Origin: Piscibacillus halophilus
Lineage (GTDB): Bacteria > Bacillota > Bacilli > Bacillales > Alkalibacillaceae
DNA: 64,000 bases
Assembly (NCBI RefSeq): GCF_900110685.1
Contig: NZ_FOES01000001.1
Location: forward strand, 1 to 64,000
Direction: 5' to 3'
Position 1 is the stretch's first letter. Each line of letters starts with the position of its first letter. Below are positions 1 through 8,964 of this stretch, piece after piece. Position numbers and translations under genes: made by a program. The notes below the pieces were generated by a model. The model did no database searches. It was not told the DNA's origin and saw nothing but the letters and a program-made list of their open reading frames with translations.

Positions 1-57
1 GTTTGGGTTTTGTTCAAGTAGGTCCATTTGTTTAGCATTAAAAATTGTATTACTCAT
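1..57 (-). CDS. Transposase-like protein, N-terminal fragment (cut by window edge)
   Basis: Nineteen codons from an ATG at 57 run off the left edge, preceded by a good AGAGGTG ribosome binding site near 66-72. The peptide begins MSNTIFNAKQMDLLEQNPN. The pattern of a short start, then I-F, Q-M-x-x-L-E and N-P-N resembles, from memory, the N-terminus of helix-turn-helix (OrfA-like) transposase proteins common in Bacillaceae. Only the first residues are visible, so the family is tentative. It lies where ctaF would be expected upstream of ctaG, so a mobile element may sit inside the cytochrome oxidase region. Confidence 0.4.
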   Translation of the reverse strand, partial: MSNTIFNAKQMDLLEQNPN

Positions 58-90
58 GTTTAAACACCTCTTTATCGTTAATCCTTACCA

Positions 91-212
91 GCAGTAGAAA
101 TACACGAGACTCCTACGGGAACAGCACGAGCTGAAAATCACCCAAAGTGAACGTTAGTGAACTTTGGGAAGTTGAAGCCGTGCCAGTGGAAAGCGAAGTG
201 TATTTCCACTGC
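91..212. repeat. Dispersed Bacillaceae-type inverted-repeat element
   Basis: The ends are inverted: gcagtagaaatacac (91-105) pairs with gtgtatttccactgc (198-212) with one mismatch. Inside are the strings cgagactcct, gggaacagcacgagctga and gccgtgcc, followed by an inner hairpin (cccaaagt 141-148 with actttggg 161-168). I recall very similar strings recurring in intergenic regions of Oceanobacillus-like genomes. There is no other copy in this window. It lies between the transposase fragment and ctaG. Function unknown. Confidence 0.65.
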
Positions 213-296
213 GGCAGATCATAAAATTCTTTTGATAAATCGTCCTAGTTATGACTAATTTCATTATAACAATGAGAGATAATCAACATAACAAAA

Positions 297-336
297 CCCC
301 AGTTAGGAACTTTTTTAATTAGTCCACTAACTGGGG
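297..336. repeat. Hairpin upstream of ctaG
   Basis: Perfect 10-bp inverted repeat: ccccagttag (297-306) with ctaactgggg (327-336), around a 20-nt loop. On the minus strand it is followed by TTTTGTT, so it could terminate a leftward transcript, but no minus-strand gene is seen to its right. The rest of 213-477 holds no gene that I can support. Confidence 0.4.
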
Positions 337-477
337 GGGTATAGTTCCGCTCAAAAGCTGGCTTTTTTATTTGCGTTAATTTCAACAATTTTATTAACGA
401 TAAGGGATTTAGTCGTGTTAACGTTTAGATTGTTGTATACTAATTGGTGATAGACGAGAACCTTCGAGGTGATATTC

Positions 478-1392
478 ATGTGGGATAAAATACAAATATT
501 TGGATTTCGGGCACTCTGGAGTCCTGAAATTATTTTCATAACACTTATTCTAGGTTTACTATTTTACTTATTTACAGGACCTTTAAAACATAAAGCTGGA
601 TTAAAAGAAGGACCGACACGAAAACAAAAATTTTATGTATACATCGCTTTAATCCTATTTTATATTGTTAAAGGATCACCATTGTACTTATTATCACACA
701 TCGTATTAATGGCACACATGGTCCAAATGGCTGTGTTCTATTTAATAATCCCGATCCTTATCATTAAGGGATTACCACAGGAATGGTGGAGGAAAATCTT
801 CAAGACTCCTGTAATTAAACAAATATTAAACTTGTTAACGAAGCCATTAATCGCTGTACTTTTCTTTAATGCAACATTCTCTCTATATCATATACCAGCG
901 ATTTTAGATTTTTCAAAAACGGATAATTTAGTTCATTGGTCTGTCACGTTATTTATATTCTTTGCAGCTTTTTGTTTCTGGTGGCCATTAATCACACCAC
1001 TTGAAGAACAAGAATATATTAAACCTTTATATAAAATTTTCTACATTTTTGGAAGCGGAATATTAATTACGCCAGCTTGTGCGTTAATTATCTTCGCAGA
1101 TGCACCATTGTATGCGACTTATTCGGAACCTGACGCCTTTATGCAAGCTATGGCACTATGTGTTCCAATCGATGTATTGCAAAATATGACTCTTGGTGGA
1201 CCTCAATTATTTTTAAATATGCCGTTAGTATATGACCAACAAGCAGCAGGAATCATCATGAAGGTATTACAAGAATTAATTTATGGTGCAGTATTAGCTC
1301 GAGTTTTCTATAATTGGTTTAGAAAAGAAAATCGCGGGATTGACCCATTACCATCACAGCAAAATTTAACGCCGAATTATGAAAGAGGTTGA
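478..1392 (+). CDS. ctaG: Cytochrome c oxidase assembly factor CtaG
   Basis: A 304-residue polytopic membrane protein of the caa3-type CtaG family, needed to assemble active cytochrome caa3 oxidase, probably through copper delivery to CtaD. The start is taken at ATG 478 (MWDKIQIFGF), because the in-frame GTG at 469 lies inside the GAGGTGAT ribosome binding site. Several hydrophobic helices are visible, with His-rich membrane segments such as YLLSHIVLMAHMV and the family-typical opening G-F-x-A-L-W-S-P. ctaM follows after 5 nt. In B. subtilis ctaG ends the ctaCDEFG operon. Here the upstream 400 bp instead hold a repeat and a transposase fragment, so it may be transcribed separately. Confidence 0.93.
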   Translation: MWDKIQIFGFRALWSPEIIFITLILGLLFYLFTGPLKHKAGLKEGPTRKQKFYVYIALILFYIVKGSPLYLLSHIVLMAHMVQMAVFYLIIPILIIKGLPQEWWRKIFKTPVIKQILNLLTKPLIAVLFFNATFSLYHIPAILDFSKTDNLVHWSVTLFIFFAAFCFWWPLITPLEEQEYIKPLYKIFYIFGSGILITPACALIIFADAPLYATYSEPDAFMQAMALCVPIDVLQNMTLGGPQLFLNMPLVYDQQAAGIIMKVLQELIYGAVLARVFYNWFRKENRGIDPLPSQQNLTPNYERG

Positions 1393-1397
1393 GGAAA

Positions 1398-1856
1398 ATG
1401 AATTTGCCACTTTTACCGACGATTAGTACATCATTTATTGTGATTAGTGCAATTTTTATTGCAATTGGATGGATTTTAATTGCTCAAAACAAACGAAAAC
1501 AGCATAAATATGTCATGATTACAGGTGCTGTTTTTGCACTATCGTTCTTTATTTTGTATATGTCACGTACGATTTTTATTGGAAACACTAGTTTTGGCGG
1601 TCCGGAAGATATGAAAATATATTATACAATCTTTTTGATTTTCCATATCTTTTTAGCTACAACTGGTGGTGTGTTTGGAATCGTAACGTTGATTTTAGCA
1701 TTTAAACGAAATATTTCTAAGCACCGAAAAATTGGACCTATTACTAGTGTTATCTGGTTTTTTACAGCCATTACAGGTGTTGCGGTTTACTTGCTCCTAT
1801 ATGTTTTATACGAAGGAGAGCATGGGCAAAATTTATTCCAAGCTATCTTTGGATAA
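1398..1856 (+). CDS. ctaM: DUF420 membrane protein CtaM/YozB
   Basis: A 152-residue protein with four predicted membrane helices, matching DUF420 (YozB in B. subtilis). The Staphylococcus aureus homologue CtaM is required for aa3-type oxidase function, so a role in terminal oxidase maturation is likely. The start is ATG 1398, with AAAGAGG about nine bases upstream; the TTG at 1389 abuts the Shine-Dalgarno. Conserved-looking histidines occur (IFHIFLATTGG and SKHRKIG). It follows ctaG directly and is closed by a strong terminator at 1856-1890, so ctaG-ctaM look like one unit. Confidence 0.85.
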   Translation: MNLPLLPTISTSFIVISAIFIAIGWILIAQNKRKQHKYVMITGAVFALSFFILYMSRTIFIGNTSFGGPEDMKIYYTIFLIFHIFLATTGGVFGIVTLILAFKRNISKHRKIGPITSVIWFFTAITGVAVYLLLYVLYEGEHGQNLFQAIFG

Positions 1857-1890
1857 AAAAAGCGTTCTGACAAAATGTCAGAACGCTTTT
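1856..1890. terminator. Bidirectional rho-independent terminator
   Basis: Long stem: aaaaagcgttctgaca pairs with tgtcagaacgctttt around a 5-nt loop, with A and T tracts on either side. It separates convergent ctaM (+) and the AI-2E-family gene (-) and can serve both. Confidence 0.9.
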
Positions 1891-1891
1891 C

Positions 1892-2950
1892 TTATATTTT
1901 TAGATTCCATTTTATAATTCCAGCTTCTTTAGCTGAATTAAACAGGATGACGACAAGTGGACCTAAGAAGAACCCTAAAAATCCAATTAACTGTAATCCT
2001 AAGAACATGGCAATTAAAGTTGGTAGAGGGGATAAACCGATATGGTGTCCCATTACTTTAGGTTCAATCGTACGTCTGATTGCTAGTAATATAATGGCAA
2101 GAATGGCCAACTTAGTTCCTAAAACTACGTCACCTGTAATAAGCATATACAATGACCAAGGTCCAAGAATAATGATGGACCCAATGATCGGGATTAAATC
2201 AACCAACCATATAATGATTGACATGATCAAAGCAACTTCAGGTGTAATAAGTAATAGACCTATTAAAGAAACTGTGAAAATGATTATACTAACTAGAAAC
2301 TGTGCTTTAAGAAAACCAAGTAACACATATGACAAACGTGCGTTCATGAATTTGAATTTTTCTTTAGTTTGTTCAGTCATCATTCCGTAAAACTTATCTC
2401 TTAAGTTAGGTAAATCTAGCATAAATAAAAATAAAGCAATTAAATAAACTAGTAAACTGATGAGAAAGTCCGGAATCTTCATGAAGAGTTGGGTGATACT
2501 TTCGACGTAATTGTATTCTTGTAATGTTTGCCCATAAGCAGTTAAATTTTCAGTAATACGCTTTTCAACAGATTTAATAAATTCATCAGGCCATTCTTCA
2601 GTAAAGGCATCCAGTTTAGTTTGAAATTCCACTAATTCAGATTCAAGATCGTTTATGTAAGCAGGGATATTTTCTGTGATCTTAATGACTTGACCTACCA
2701 CTTTTGTCGTGGTGTATGTACCAATTGTCGCTAAGATTAATATAAACACTAGAAAAACAATTGTAACTGAAAGCTTCCTAGAAATTCGAAACCGTCTAGT
2801 GTTAAACCGCACTAAAGGGTTTAAGAACAAAGCCGTAAGAAAAGCTAAAATAAGTGGGACTGAAATTGGTAAGATAAAGTAGGCTAGTAACAAAAGTAGT
2901 AAGATATATAGAGCAATCGTCCATTGTCTTTTAGTAATATTTTTGAACAA
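1892..2950 (-). CDS. AI-2E family transporter (YtvI-like permease)
   Basis: A 352-residue polytopic membrane protein of the AI-2E/PerM (UPF0118) family. It opens with two hydrophobic helices (residues ~10-45), a third at ~60-82, a soluble central segment (~85-150) and a C-terminal helix bundle containing the family signature around P-I-I-G-S and the G-H-x-I-G-L-S-P-L-P region. Such proteins export small molecules or act as ion antiporters; the substrate here is unknown. The start is TTG 2950, with an AAGGGG-like site upstream. It is transcribed convergently with ctaM. Some family members are sporulation proteins (YtvI), but nothing in the sequence shows that for this copy. Confidence 0.82.
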   Translation of the reverse strand: MFKNITKRQWTIALYILLLLLLAYFILPISVPLILAFLTALFLNPLVRFNTRRFRISRKLSVTIVFLVFILILATIGTYTTTKVVGQVIKITENIPAYINDLESELVEFQTKLDAFTEEWPDEFIKSVEKRITENLTAYGQTLQEYNYVESITQLFMKIPDFLISLLVYLIALFLFMLDLPNLRDKFYGMMTEQTKEKFKFMNARLSYVLLGFLKAQFLVSIIIFTVSLIGLLLITPEVALIMSIIIWLVDLIPIIGSIIILGPWSLYMLITGDVVLGTKLAILAIILLAIRRTIEPKVMGHHIGLSPLPTLIAMFLGLQLIGFLGFFLGPLVVILFNSAKEAGIIKWNLKI

Positions 2951-2988
2951 TTAAACCTAGTCCCCTTTCGTACTTAAAATCGTCATAT

Positions 2989-3017
2989 AAGGACTCAGCT
3001 ATATTAGCTGAGTCCTT
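2989..3017. terminator. Hairpin between YugN-like and AI-2E genes
   Basis: Perfect 12-bp stem: aaggactcagct (2989-3000) with agctgagtcctt (3006-3017), 5-nt loop. It lies just past the stop of the minus-strand YugN-like gene. In that direction it lacks a clear U-tract, so termination would be partial. Confidence 0.5.
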
Positions 3018-3029
3018 AATATGTTTTTC

Positions 3030-3407
3030 CTAATTAGCCTCTTCTTCGATAAATTGTTTTAATTGATTGTCGACATTAGAAAGTACGCGATCTGCTTTAT
3101 CGATAATATTTTGAGGGAAACCTTCTTCTTCACCGTATTCTACGCCGTGAGGGTAGTGGTGCTTACCTAATAGTGGAGTGAGTAGTTTGATGACTGCTTT
3201 TCCTGAGTCAACATCTCCTTCAACGGCATAACCACTTACTCGGATGTAATAAGTAATATTTTTTTCTGGGGAATTCACTTTTAAATCGTACGTGACGCGT
3301 TCATAATCCCATTGACCAGCTAAAACAAAACCATTTCTTTCCATGATATATGTTAGTGGTTGTAAGTCTAATACAGTGTCTTTAATTTCATTGTTTTCTA
3401 ATTTCAT
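3030..3407 (-). CDS. YugN-like family protein
   Basis: A 125-residue soluble protein. The start is ATG 3407 (MKLENNEIKD), which has AGAGGTG six bases upstream; the longer reading frame to 3470 has no such site. The core G-x-W-D-Y-x-x-x-x-Y-D, the Y-I-R-V-x-x-Y-A-V-E-G-D stretch and the late G-K-H-Y-P-H-G-V-E-Y segment fit the YugN-like family, whose role is unknown. It is transcribed alone, away from ylbD. Family assignment is from recall of the motif pattern, so moderately sure. Confidence 0.6.
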   Translation of the reverse strand: MKLENNEIKDTVLDLQPLTYIMERNGFVLAGQWDYERVTYDLKVNSPEKNITYYIRVSGYAVEGDVDSGKAVIKLLTPLLGKHHYPHGVEYGEEEGFPQNIIDKADRVLSNVDNQLKQFIEEEAN

Positions 3408-3605
3408 TTCATTCACCTCTACAATAAGTTTCATTAAATTCATCATATTATGAAACCGTGAATTTATCAATTATTTAAAAGTAAATATCGGTAATGTGTA
3501 ACATTTTAGTCAAATATTAATTGGATTTCTAGAATGATGAACACAATAACCCATTTCTACTTATAATATTATAGCAGTTCATAAAGTAAGAAAGGGTGAT
3601 GAATT

Positions 3606-3983
3606 ATGAATCGTTTAGATTTACCTGAAGAAGTTCGTGAATTCAAGAAGTTCGTTCAATCTAGGCAAGGGCTGGTTGATGATGTCCGTCGTGGTAAATA
3701 TAGCTGGCAAGAACTTTTCGATATATGGTATAAACATGGAGAAAAAGATCCGTTATGGGAAAAGTATGAACTAATTACACCACAAGATGATCACAAAGAC
3801 TCTGAATCTGGTTCTGGAAAATTCTCGAACTTATTGGACATGGTATCAAAGATTGATTTTGACCAATTTGAAAAACAGGTTAATAATTTATCCAAGACCA
3901 TTGATCAAGTCCAAGGATTTCTTCAAAAGAGGGGACATCATGACCCTTATCAACAGTATAACCAAAGAAAACGCTTCTTTTAA
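3606..3983 (+). CDS. ylbD: YlbD-family putative spore coat protein
   Basis: A 125-residue hydrophilic protein beginning MNRLDLPEEVREFKKFV, with a charged N-terminal helix, the K-Y-S-W-Q-E-L-F-D-x-W-Y motif at ~33-45, an acidic/Gly-Ser linker near 60-75 and a basic Tyr/Gln-rich tail (HHDPYQQYNQRKRFF). This matches YlbD, a putative coat protein conserved in spore formers. Ribosome binding site AAGGGTGATG precedes the ATG. It lies upstream of ricF as in B. subtilis, but ylbE, which lies between them there, is absent. Confidence 0.8.
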   Translation: MNRLDLPEEVREFKKFVQSRQGLVDDVRRGKYSWQELFDIWYKHGEKDPLWEKYELITPQDDHKDSESGSGKFSNLLDMVSKIDFDQFEKQVNNLSKTIDQVQGFLQKRGHHDPYQQYNQRKRFF

Positions 3984-4048
3984 CATGTAAATTCAGTATT
4001 GGTAATCTCACCTTCATTTTGATAAGATAAAAATATGGAGGTGAGTAT

Positions 4049-4495
4049 ATGCTCGCTAATATGGAAGTAATTGATGCACTTGAGCATGCAGAAAAGTTAG
4101 GCAAAATGATTAAGCAGTCAGAGGACTTTCACATATACACGAAAAGAAAACAAGATTTATACCAGGATTCAGAAGCTCGAAAACTGATGGATGATTTTGC
4201 TAAAATGAAAGAACATTATGAGGATGTACAACGCTTTGGCCGTTATCATCCTGATTATAGCAAAATTATGAAAGAAATTAGAGAACAGAAGCGTGATTTA
4301 GATATGCATGAGACAGTAGCGATTTATAAACAATCTGAAACTCAGCTTCAAGGTTTATTAGATGATGTTTCTGAGATTGTGGCAAATGCTATCAGCCCAA
4401 ATATTAAAGCACCTAGAGATGGCATAGCTCTAAAAGATACAGGATCTGGTTGTGGTTGCGGAAGTGGCGGCTCTTGCGGTTGCCAGGCCTCTTAA
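4049..4495 (+). CDS. ricF: RicF (YlbF), regulatory complex subunit
   Basis: A 148-residue helical protein with a cysteine-rich end (GCGCGSGGSCGCQ, residues ~134-146). It belongs to the YlbF/YmcA family. In B. subtilis RicF forms the Y-complex with RicA and RicT, which carries Fe-S clusters and affects RNase Y-dependent mRNA maturation, competence, biofilm formation and sporulation. The helical core around EHYEDVQRFGRYHPDY is highly typical. Start ATG 4049 follows GGAGGTG by five bases. ylbG begins 25 bases after the stop, suggesting co-transcription. Confidence 0.92.
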   Translation: MLANMEVIDALEHAEKLGKMIKQSEDFHIYTKRKQDLYQDSEARKLMDDFAKMKEHYEDVQRFGRYHPDYSKIMKEIREQKRDLDMHETVAIYKQSETQLQGLLDDVSEIVANAISPNIKAPRDGIALKDTGSGCGCGSGGSCGCQAS

Positions 4496-4520
4496 TCTCG
4501 TAAGAAATGAGGTAATAAAT

Positions 4521-4796
4521 ATGATAACAAAACGCCAAGGTTTAGTCGTTTGGGTGAAACATCATAAATATGTCAAACGCCTTCGAAGGTATGGCCATTT
4601 AATTTATGCTTCTAGAAAGCAAAAATACATCCTTTTATACGTCAACCAAGATGATATTGAAGATATTATGGAACAAATCAGAAGGTTGAATTTTGTAAGA
4701 AAAGTTGATTTTTCTTATAAACCTTTCATTGATACCGCATATCAAAAGAAGGGTGAAGTAGAAGAAAAAGAATATGAAGTCAGAAGTATTTACTAA
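4521..4796 (+). CDS. ylbG: YlbG family protein (DUF2129)
   Basis: A 91-residue cytosolic protein starting MITKRQGLVVWVKHHK at ATG 4521, with GAGG upstream; a longer frame to 4452 overlaps ricF and lacks a site. The sequence matches YlbG (DUF2129): a basic N-terminal half with R-R-Y-G-H-L-I-Y-x-S-x-K and the segment VNQDDIEDIMEQI. Molecular function unknown. It follows ricF and ends in a strong terminator. Confidence 0.9.
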   Translation: MITKRQGLVVWVKHHKYVKRLRRYGHLIYASRKQKYILLYVNQDDIEDIMEQIRRLNFVRKVDFSYKPFIDTAYQKKGEVEEKEYEVRSIY

Positions 4797-4832
4797 AAAA
4801 CTGAAGCCTTTTAGCCAGGCTTCAGTTTTTTT
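4795..4832 (+). terminator. Rho-independent terminator after ylbG
   Basis: Stem aaaaactgaagcc / ggcttcagttttt with a 9-nt loop, then a T run. It ends the ylbD-ricF-ylbG direction and, through its A tract, could also stop convergent ylbA. Confidence 0.9.
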
Positions 4833-4855
4833 GTATTTAAGAATAGATTTTCAGT

Positions 4856-5242
4856 TTAAGAGCGGATAATATGATTTAACCTTAAAACTGCGATTAATTG
4901 CTGATAGTATAGTTCGAGTTCATGATATGTATCAGAAGGTGGAACGACTAATTCAATGATCGGCTTATTTATTTGTTCGCTGAGTTCTTTAAAGGCGTCA
5001 TATCTTACATTTGAAGTGTTTCCTTCGGGCTTTGGGATGCCTTCTAGGCAAATATATATGGGTTGAAAATTCCCTTTTTCCGTCGGATTAAATACAGCAG
5101 CAATAGAAGTCTTTTCTTCGTCATTTTTAATGGTGTGGAATGCTAATAATTGATGTACGCGTTCAGGCATTGATTCGACTAATGTTATTAACTCATAAAC
5201 GTCCCCATAACCATCTCCAAGTTTTATAAAACGCTGTGTCAT
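4856..5242 (-). CDS. ylbA: YlbA/DUF7147 family protein
   Basis: A 128-residue soluble protein starting at ATG 5242 (MTQRFIKLGDGYGD) behind a GAGGAGG site. It contains Y-G-D-V-Y-E-L, a P-I-Y-I-C-L-E-G-I-P segment (~residues 68-77) and a C-terminal helix rich in Tyr and Leu. It resembles B. subtilis YlbA (DUF7147), sometimes misannotated as a methylthioribose kinase; no kinase motif is visible here. The position next to ylbG and rsmD, convergent with ylbG, supports the call. Function unknown. Confidence 0.65.
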   Translation of the reverse strand: MTQRFIKLGDGYGDVYELITLVESMPERVHQLLAFHTIKNDEEKTSIAAVFNPTEKGNFQPIYICLEGIPKPEGNTSNVRYDAFKELSEQINKPIIELVVPPSDTYHELELYYQQLIAVLRLNHIIRS

Positions 5243-5425
5243 ATTTTTACCTCCTCGACTCACTTTTTTTAATGTAGCATGTTTTAATTATTTTGTGAAT
5301 TAACATAGTCACTTTTATAACCTTTTGATAAAATAAAGTCGACTAAACTCGAAATATGAATTTTTGAGGAGTTATGGTTGTATTTAAATATATATTTAAA
5401 AGAATAATAAAAGTAACCAAAAAAA

Positions 5426-5463
5426 GTGGCTTTTCTTTAATCTATTGATTAAAGAAAAGCCAC
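5426..5463. terminator. Perfect 17-bp hairpin with minus-strand U-tract
   Basis: gtggcttttctttaatc (5426-5442) pairs without mismatch with gattaaagaaaagccac (5447-5463), loop TATT. On the minus strand it is followed by seven Ts, making an ideal leftward terminator. No minus-strand gene is seen to its right, so it may guard ylbA from antisense transcription or end a small antisense RNA. Confidence 0.7.
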
Positions 5464-5590
5464 AACTCTCCGTCATTCAACAGAGAGAGTACAAAAAGGG
5501 AGAGGAGAAACCGGAAGAAGGTCTTATGGGGAATGATAAGACTTTCTCCGAGTCGAACGGATTCCTCTTAGTTCCGTTCTAGCAGTTATT
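5464..5590 (+). ncRNA. ylbH-type structured leader RNA upstream of rsmD
   Basis: Three successive stem-loops: actctc/gagagt (5465-5470 with 5485-5490), a 12-bp stem with one G-U pair (5516-5527 with 5536-5547, loop ggggaatg), and gaacgga/tccgttc (5555-5561 with 5573-5579). A conserved leader motif upstream of ylbH (rsmD) in low-GC Gram-positives was described computationally and is in Rfam as the ylbH leader; position and gene agree. No ligand or mechanism is known, and I see no U-tract terminator in it. Confidence 0.6.
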
Positions 5591-5645
5591 ATTACCAGAG
5601 GAGTGAAATATATACATCTAAAAAATAAAAAAGTTGGTGATGAAA

Positions 5646-6694
<1,049 letters not shown>

Positions 6695-6711
6695 GTGATT
6701 TATAATAAGTT

Positions 6712-6757
6712 CCAGCTCTAATAGTCAAATTACTATGACTGATAGAGCTGGTTTTTG
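6712..6757 (+). terminator. Terminator after coaD
   Basis: Stem ccagctct (6712-6719) with agagctgg (6744-6751), plus an inner atagt/actat stem, followed by TTTTTG. It closes rsmD-coaD. Confidence 0.85.
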
Positions 6758-6795
6758 TATAAAGATAGTTTATATACTGAATTAAGAAGCTTATT

Positions 6796-8016
6796 TCACG
6801 GTCTTCTTAATCTTGAATAAATAATCGTGCAGCCAATGGCTAAAGCGGCTAATGATATTAAATAACCATATTGATCTAACCAATTCCACAAATCGAACCA
6901 AAAATAGTGATGTATAGTCTGACCTTCTGAATCAACCGTGATGTCATAAGGTGAAAACGCATTTCGATTTAAGTATAGTGGTTTAAATAATATAATCGTT
7001 AACCATACTGAAAATACTATGTGTAGTAGTCGTGCAAAAAAGTAAGGTGCAAATCTAATATCTGTGGAAGCTAATATGCTGGCTACTTGAGCTTGTATCG
7101 AAAATCCATTAAATGCAAGAACGGCGCTGACAAATACAAGTTGAATGAGTAATGATGCGTTGTCCGTTTGGGAAATCATTTGAGCTCCTAATGTTATTTC
7201 AAATAAACCTGTAATAAAAGGTAACGATAAACCTTCATGAATGTTAAACCAATCCAATACTTGTCCTAACAATATACTTATATTGTTAGTAATTCCAGTT
7301 AAAAACAATAATTTATTCATCACTGAGAATAATATGATGAATCCACCAATGGTTACTAATGTTTGAATGGAAGAAGAAACGGCTCGTCCAAGAACCTGCC
7401 CAAGTGGTTCATTCTTTTTTAAACGTTCGTGGTGAAGGGTATTCCATGCACGTCTAATAAATGATTCACGTTGATCATTGGTTTGTTTTTCGGTTTGGGT
7501 TTCTCGGTACTTATAAAATCTCATACAAAGCCCAACTAATATCGCGCCTACATAATGACTAATGGCTAGTAATAAGCCAGTTTTAGGGTCATGAAAAAAT
7601 CCGATTGATATAGCTCCAAAAATAAATAAAGGATTAGAGGCATTCGTAAATGATACTAGACGTTCGGCTTCAATTTGAGTTAAGACACCCTCTTGACGAA
7701 GTCTAGATGATATTTTAGCACCTGAAGGATACCCGCTAGCTAGTCCCATGCCAAGGACGACTCCCCCAGAGCCAGGAATATTAAATAGTGGTCTCATTAA
7801 TGGTTCTAAGATCATCCCTATAACTTTTACAATCCCGAATGCTAGCAATAATTCTGCTATAATAAAAAAGGGAAGCAAGGAAGGGAATACGATTTCAAAC
7901 CATAGCTTCAGTCCTCTAATAGACGCTTCTAGCGATTCATCAGGAAAGATAATAATAGCGACTGCTAAAAATATAGTACTAACAGTGTAAAAAATGGTTC
8001 TTATTTTATTTAACAC
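6796..8016 (-). CDS. ylbJ: Sporulation integral membrane protein YlbJ
   Basis: A 406-residue polytopic membrane protein with a nucleoside-recognition (Gate) domain. In B. subtilis YlbJ is made in the mother cell and needed for heat-resistant spores. The start is GTG 8016 (VLNKIRTIFY), preceded by AGGAGG; this gives the family length, whereas the longer frame to 8064 has no site. Typical features are FPSLLPFFIIAELL (~residues 45-58), GLASGYPSGAKISSRL and the FTNASNPLFIFGAI segment. It is transcribed opposite to coaD and divergently from ylbK. Confidence 0.92.
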   Translation of the reverse strand: MLNKIRTIFYTVSTIFLAVAIIIFPDESLEASIRGLKLWFEIVFPSLLPFFIIAELLLAFGIVKVIGMILEPLMRPLFNIPGSGGVVLGMGLASGYPSGAKISSRLRQEGVLTQIEAERLVSFTNASNPLFIFGAISIGFFHDPKTGLLLAISHYVGAILVGLCMRFYKYRETQTEKQTNDQRESFIRRAWNTLHHERLKKNEPLGQVLGRAVSSSIQTLVTIGGFIILFSVMNKLLFLTGITNNISILLGQVLDWFNIHEGLSLPFITGLFEITLGAQMISQTDNASLLIQLVFVSAVLAFNGFSIQAQVASILASTDIRFAPYFFARLLHIVFSVWLTIILFKPLYLNRNAFSPYDITVDSEGQTIHHYFWFDLWNWLDQYGYLISLAALAIGCTIIYSRLRRP

Positions 8017-8169
8017 AGGGATTCCTCCTATAGCTTTCCTGGCTGTACGAATAGACCATTGCATAGTAAAATATAATGAATAATGAAACAGGTTACGTCT
8101 TATACACTATACGCGGAATGGTCGAGTATATATGCATAGAAGAGATTATTTTTGACAGGAGAGAGGCAT

Positions 8170-8964
8170 ATGAGCCGACCAAAAATTGGATTAGCATTAG
8201 GTTCTGGTGGGGCACGAGGATTTTCGCATTTAGGTGTCATCAAAATCCTTGAAGAAAATAAAATTCCAATTGATTATATTGCTGGAAGTAGTATGGGGGC
8301 TTTAGTAGGGGCCTTTTATGGAGCAGGACAATCCATTGATCAAATGTATCAATTGGCTTTAACATTTAAAAGAAAATATTTTATGGATATCATGGTTCCT
8401 AAAATGGGTTTAATCCAAGGGGAAAGGATTAAATCTTACATAAAAATGTTTACTTATAATAAAAAATTAGAGGACTTTAAAATTCCTGTTTCCGTTGTCA
8501 CGACTGATATTTATAGTGGTGAAAAAATAATCTTTCAAAAAGGAGATGCTGCATCTGCCGTAAGAGCGAGTATTTCGATTCCTGGAATATTTGTCCCTGA
8601 AAAAGTAGATGACCGTTTGTTAGTTGATGGTGGCGTCATAGATCGAATTCCGGTATCAGTGGTTAAAGATATGGGGGCCGATCTTGTGATTGCAGTGGAT
8701 TGTTCAAAATTTGAAGAAAACACAGATGTTCATTCTATTTACGATATCATTATGCAGAGCATTGATATCATGCAAAATGAAATTACAAACTATCGCATGG
8801 TGGATGCGGATATTGTCATGCGTCCAGAAGTTTATTCATATAGTTCTAGAAACTATACTCAAATTGGAGAAATAATTCAAAAAGGGGAGGAAGAAGCTAA
8901 GAAGCATATTCAGTCAATAAACAAAGCTATAAAGGATTGGAAGGATCTTCATGAAAATAAATAA
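8170..8964 (+). CDS. ylbK: Patatin-like phospholipase YlbK
   Basis: A 264-residue cytosolic patatin-family protein, presumably a lipid acyl hydrolase. The oxyanion-hole motif GSGGARG (~residues 12-18), nucleophile elbow G-S-S-M-G (~42-46) and catalytic D-G-G (~156-158) are all present, so the Ser-Asp dyad is intact. Start ATG 8170 follows AGGAGAGAGG. It overlaps ylbL by 14 bases, which suggests translational coupling. The biological substrate is unknown. Confidence 0.9.
   Translation: MSRPKIGLALGSGGARGFSHLGVIKILEENKIPIDYIAGSSMGALVGAFYGAGQSIDQMYQLALTFKRKYFMDIMVPKMGLIQGERIKSYIKMFTYNKKLEDFKIPVSVVTTDIYSGEKIIFQKGDAASAVRASISIPGIFVPEKVDDRLLVDGGVIDRIPVSVVKDMGADLVIAVDCSKFEENTDVHSIYDIIMQSIDIMQNEITNYRMVDADIVMRPEVYSYSSRNYTQIGEIIQKGEEEAKKHIQSINKAIKDWKDLHENK

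Noticed and set aside
1875-2390. 171-codon plus-strand open frame
   Set aside because: Lies wholly antisense to the AI-2E transporter gene, with low-complexity Ile/Met/Pro composition and no ribosome binding site; a shadow frame.
8065-8169. Sigma-E promoter for ylbJ in the divergent gap
   Set aside because: A CATATATAC string exists on the minus strand, but the consensus match is poor and no -35 fits.
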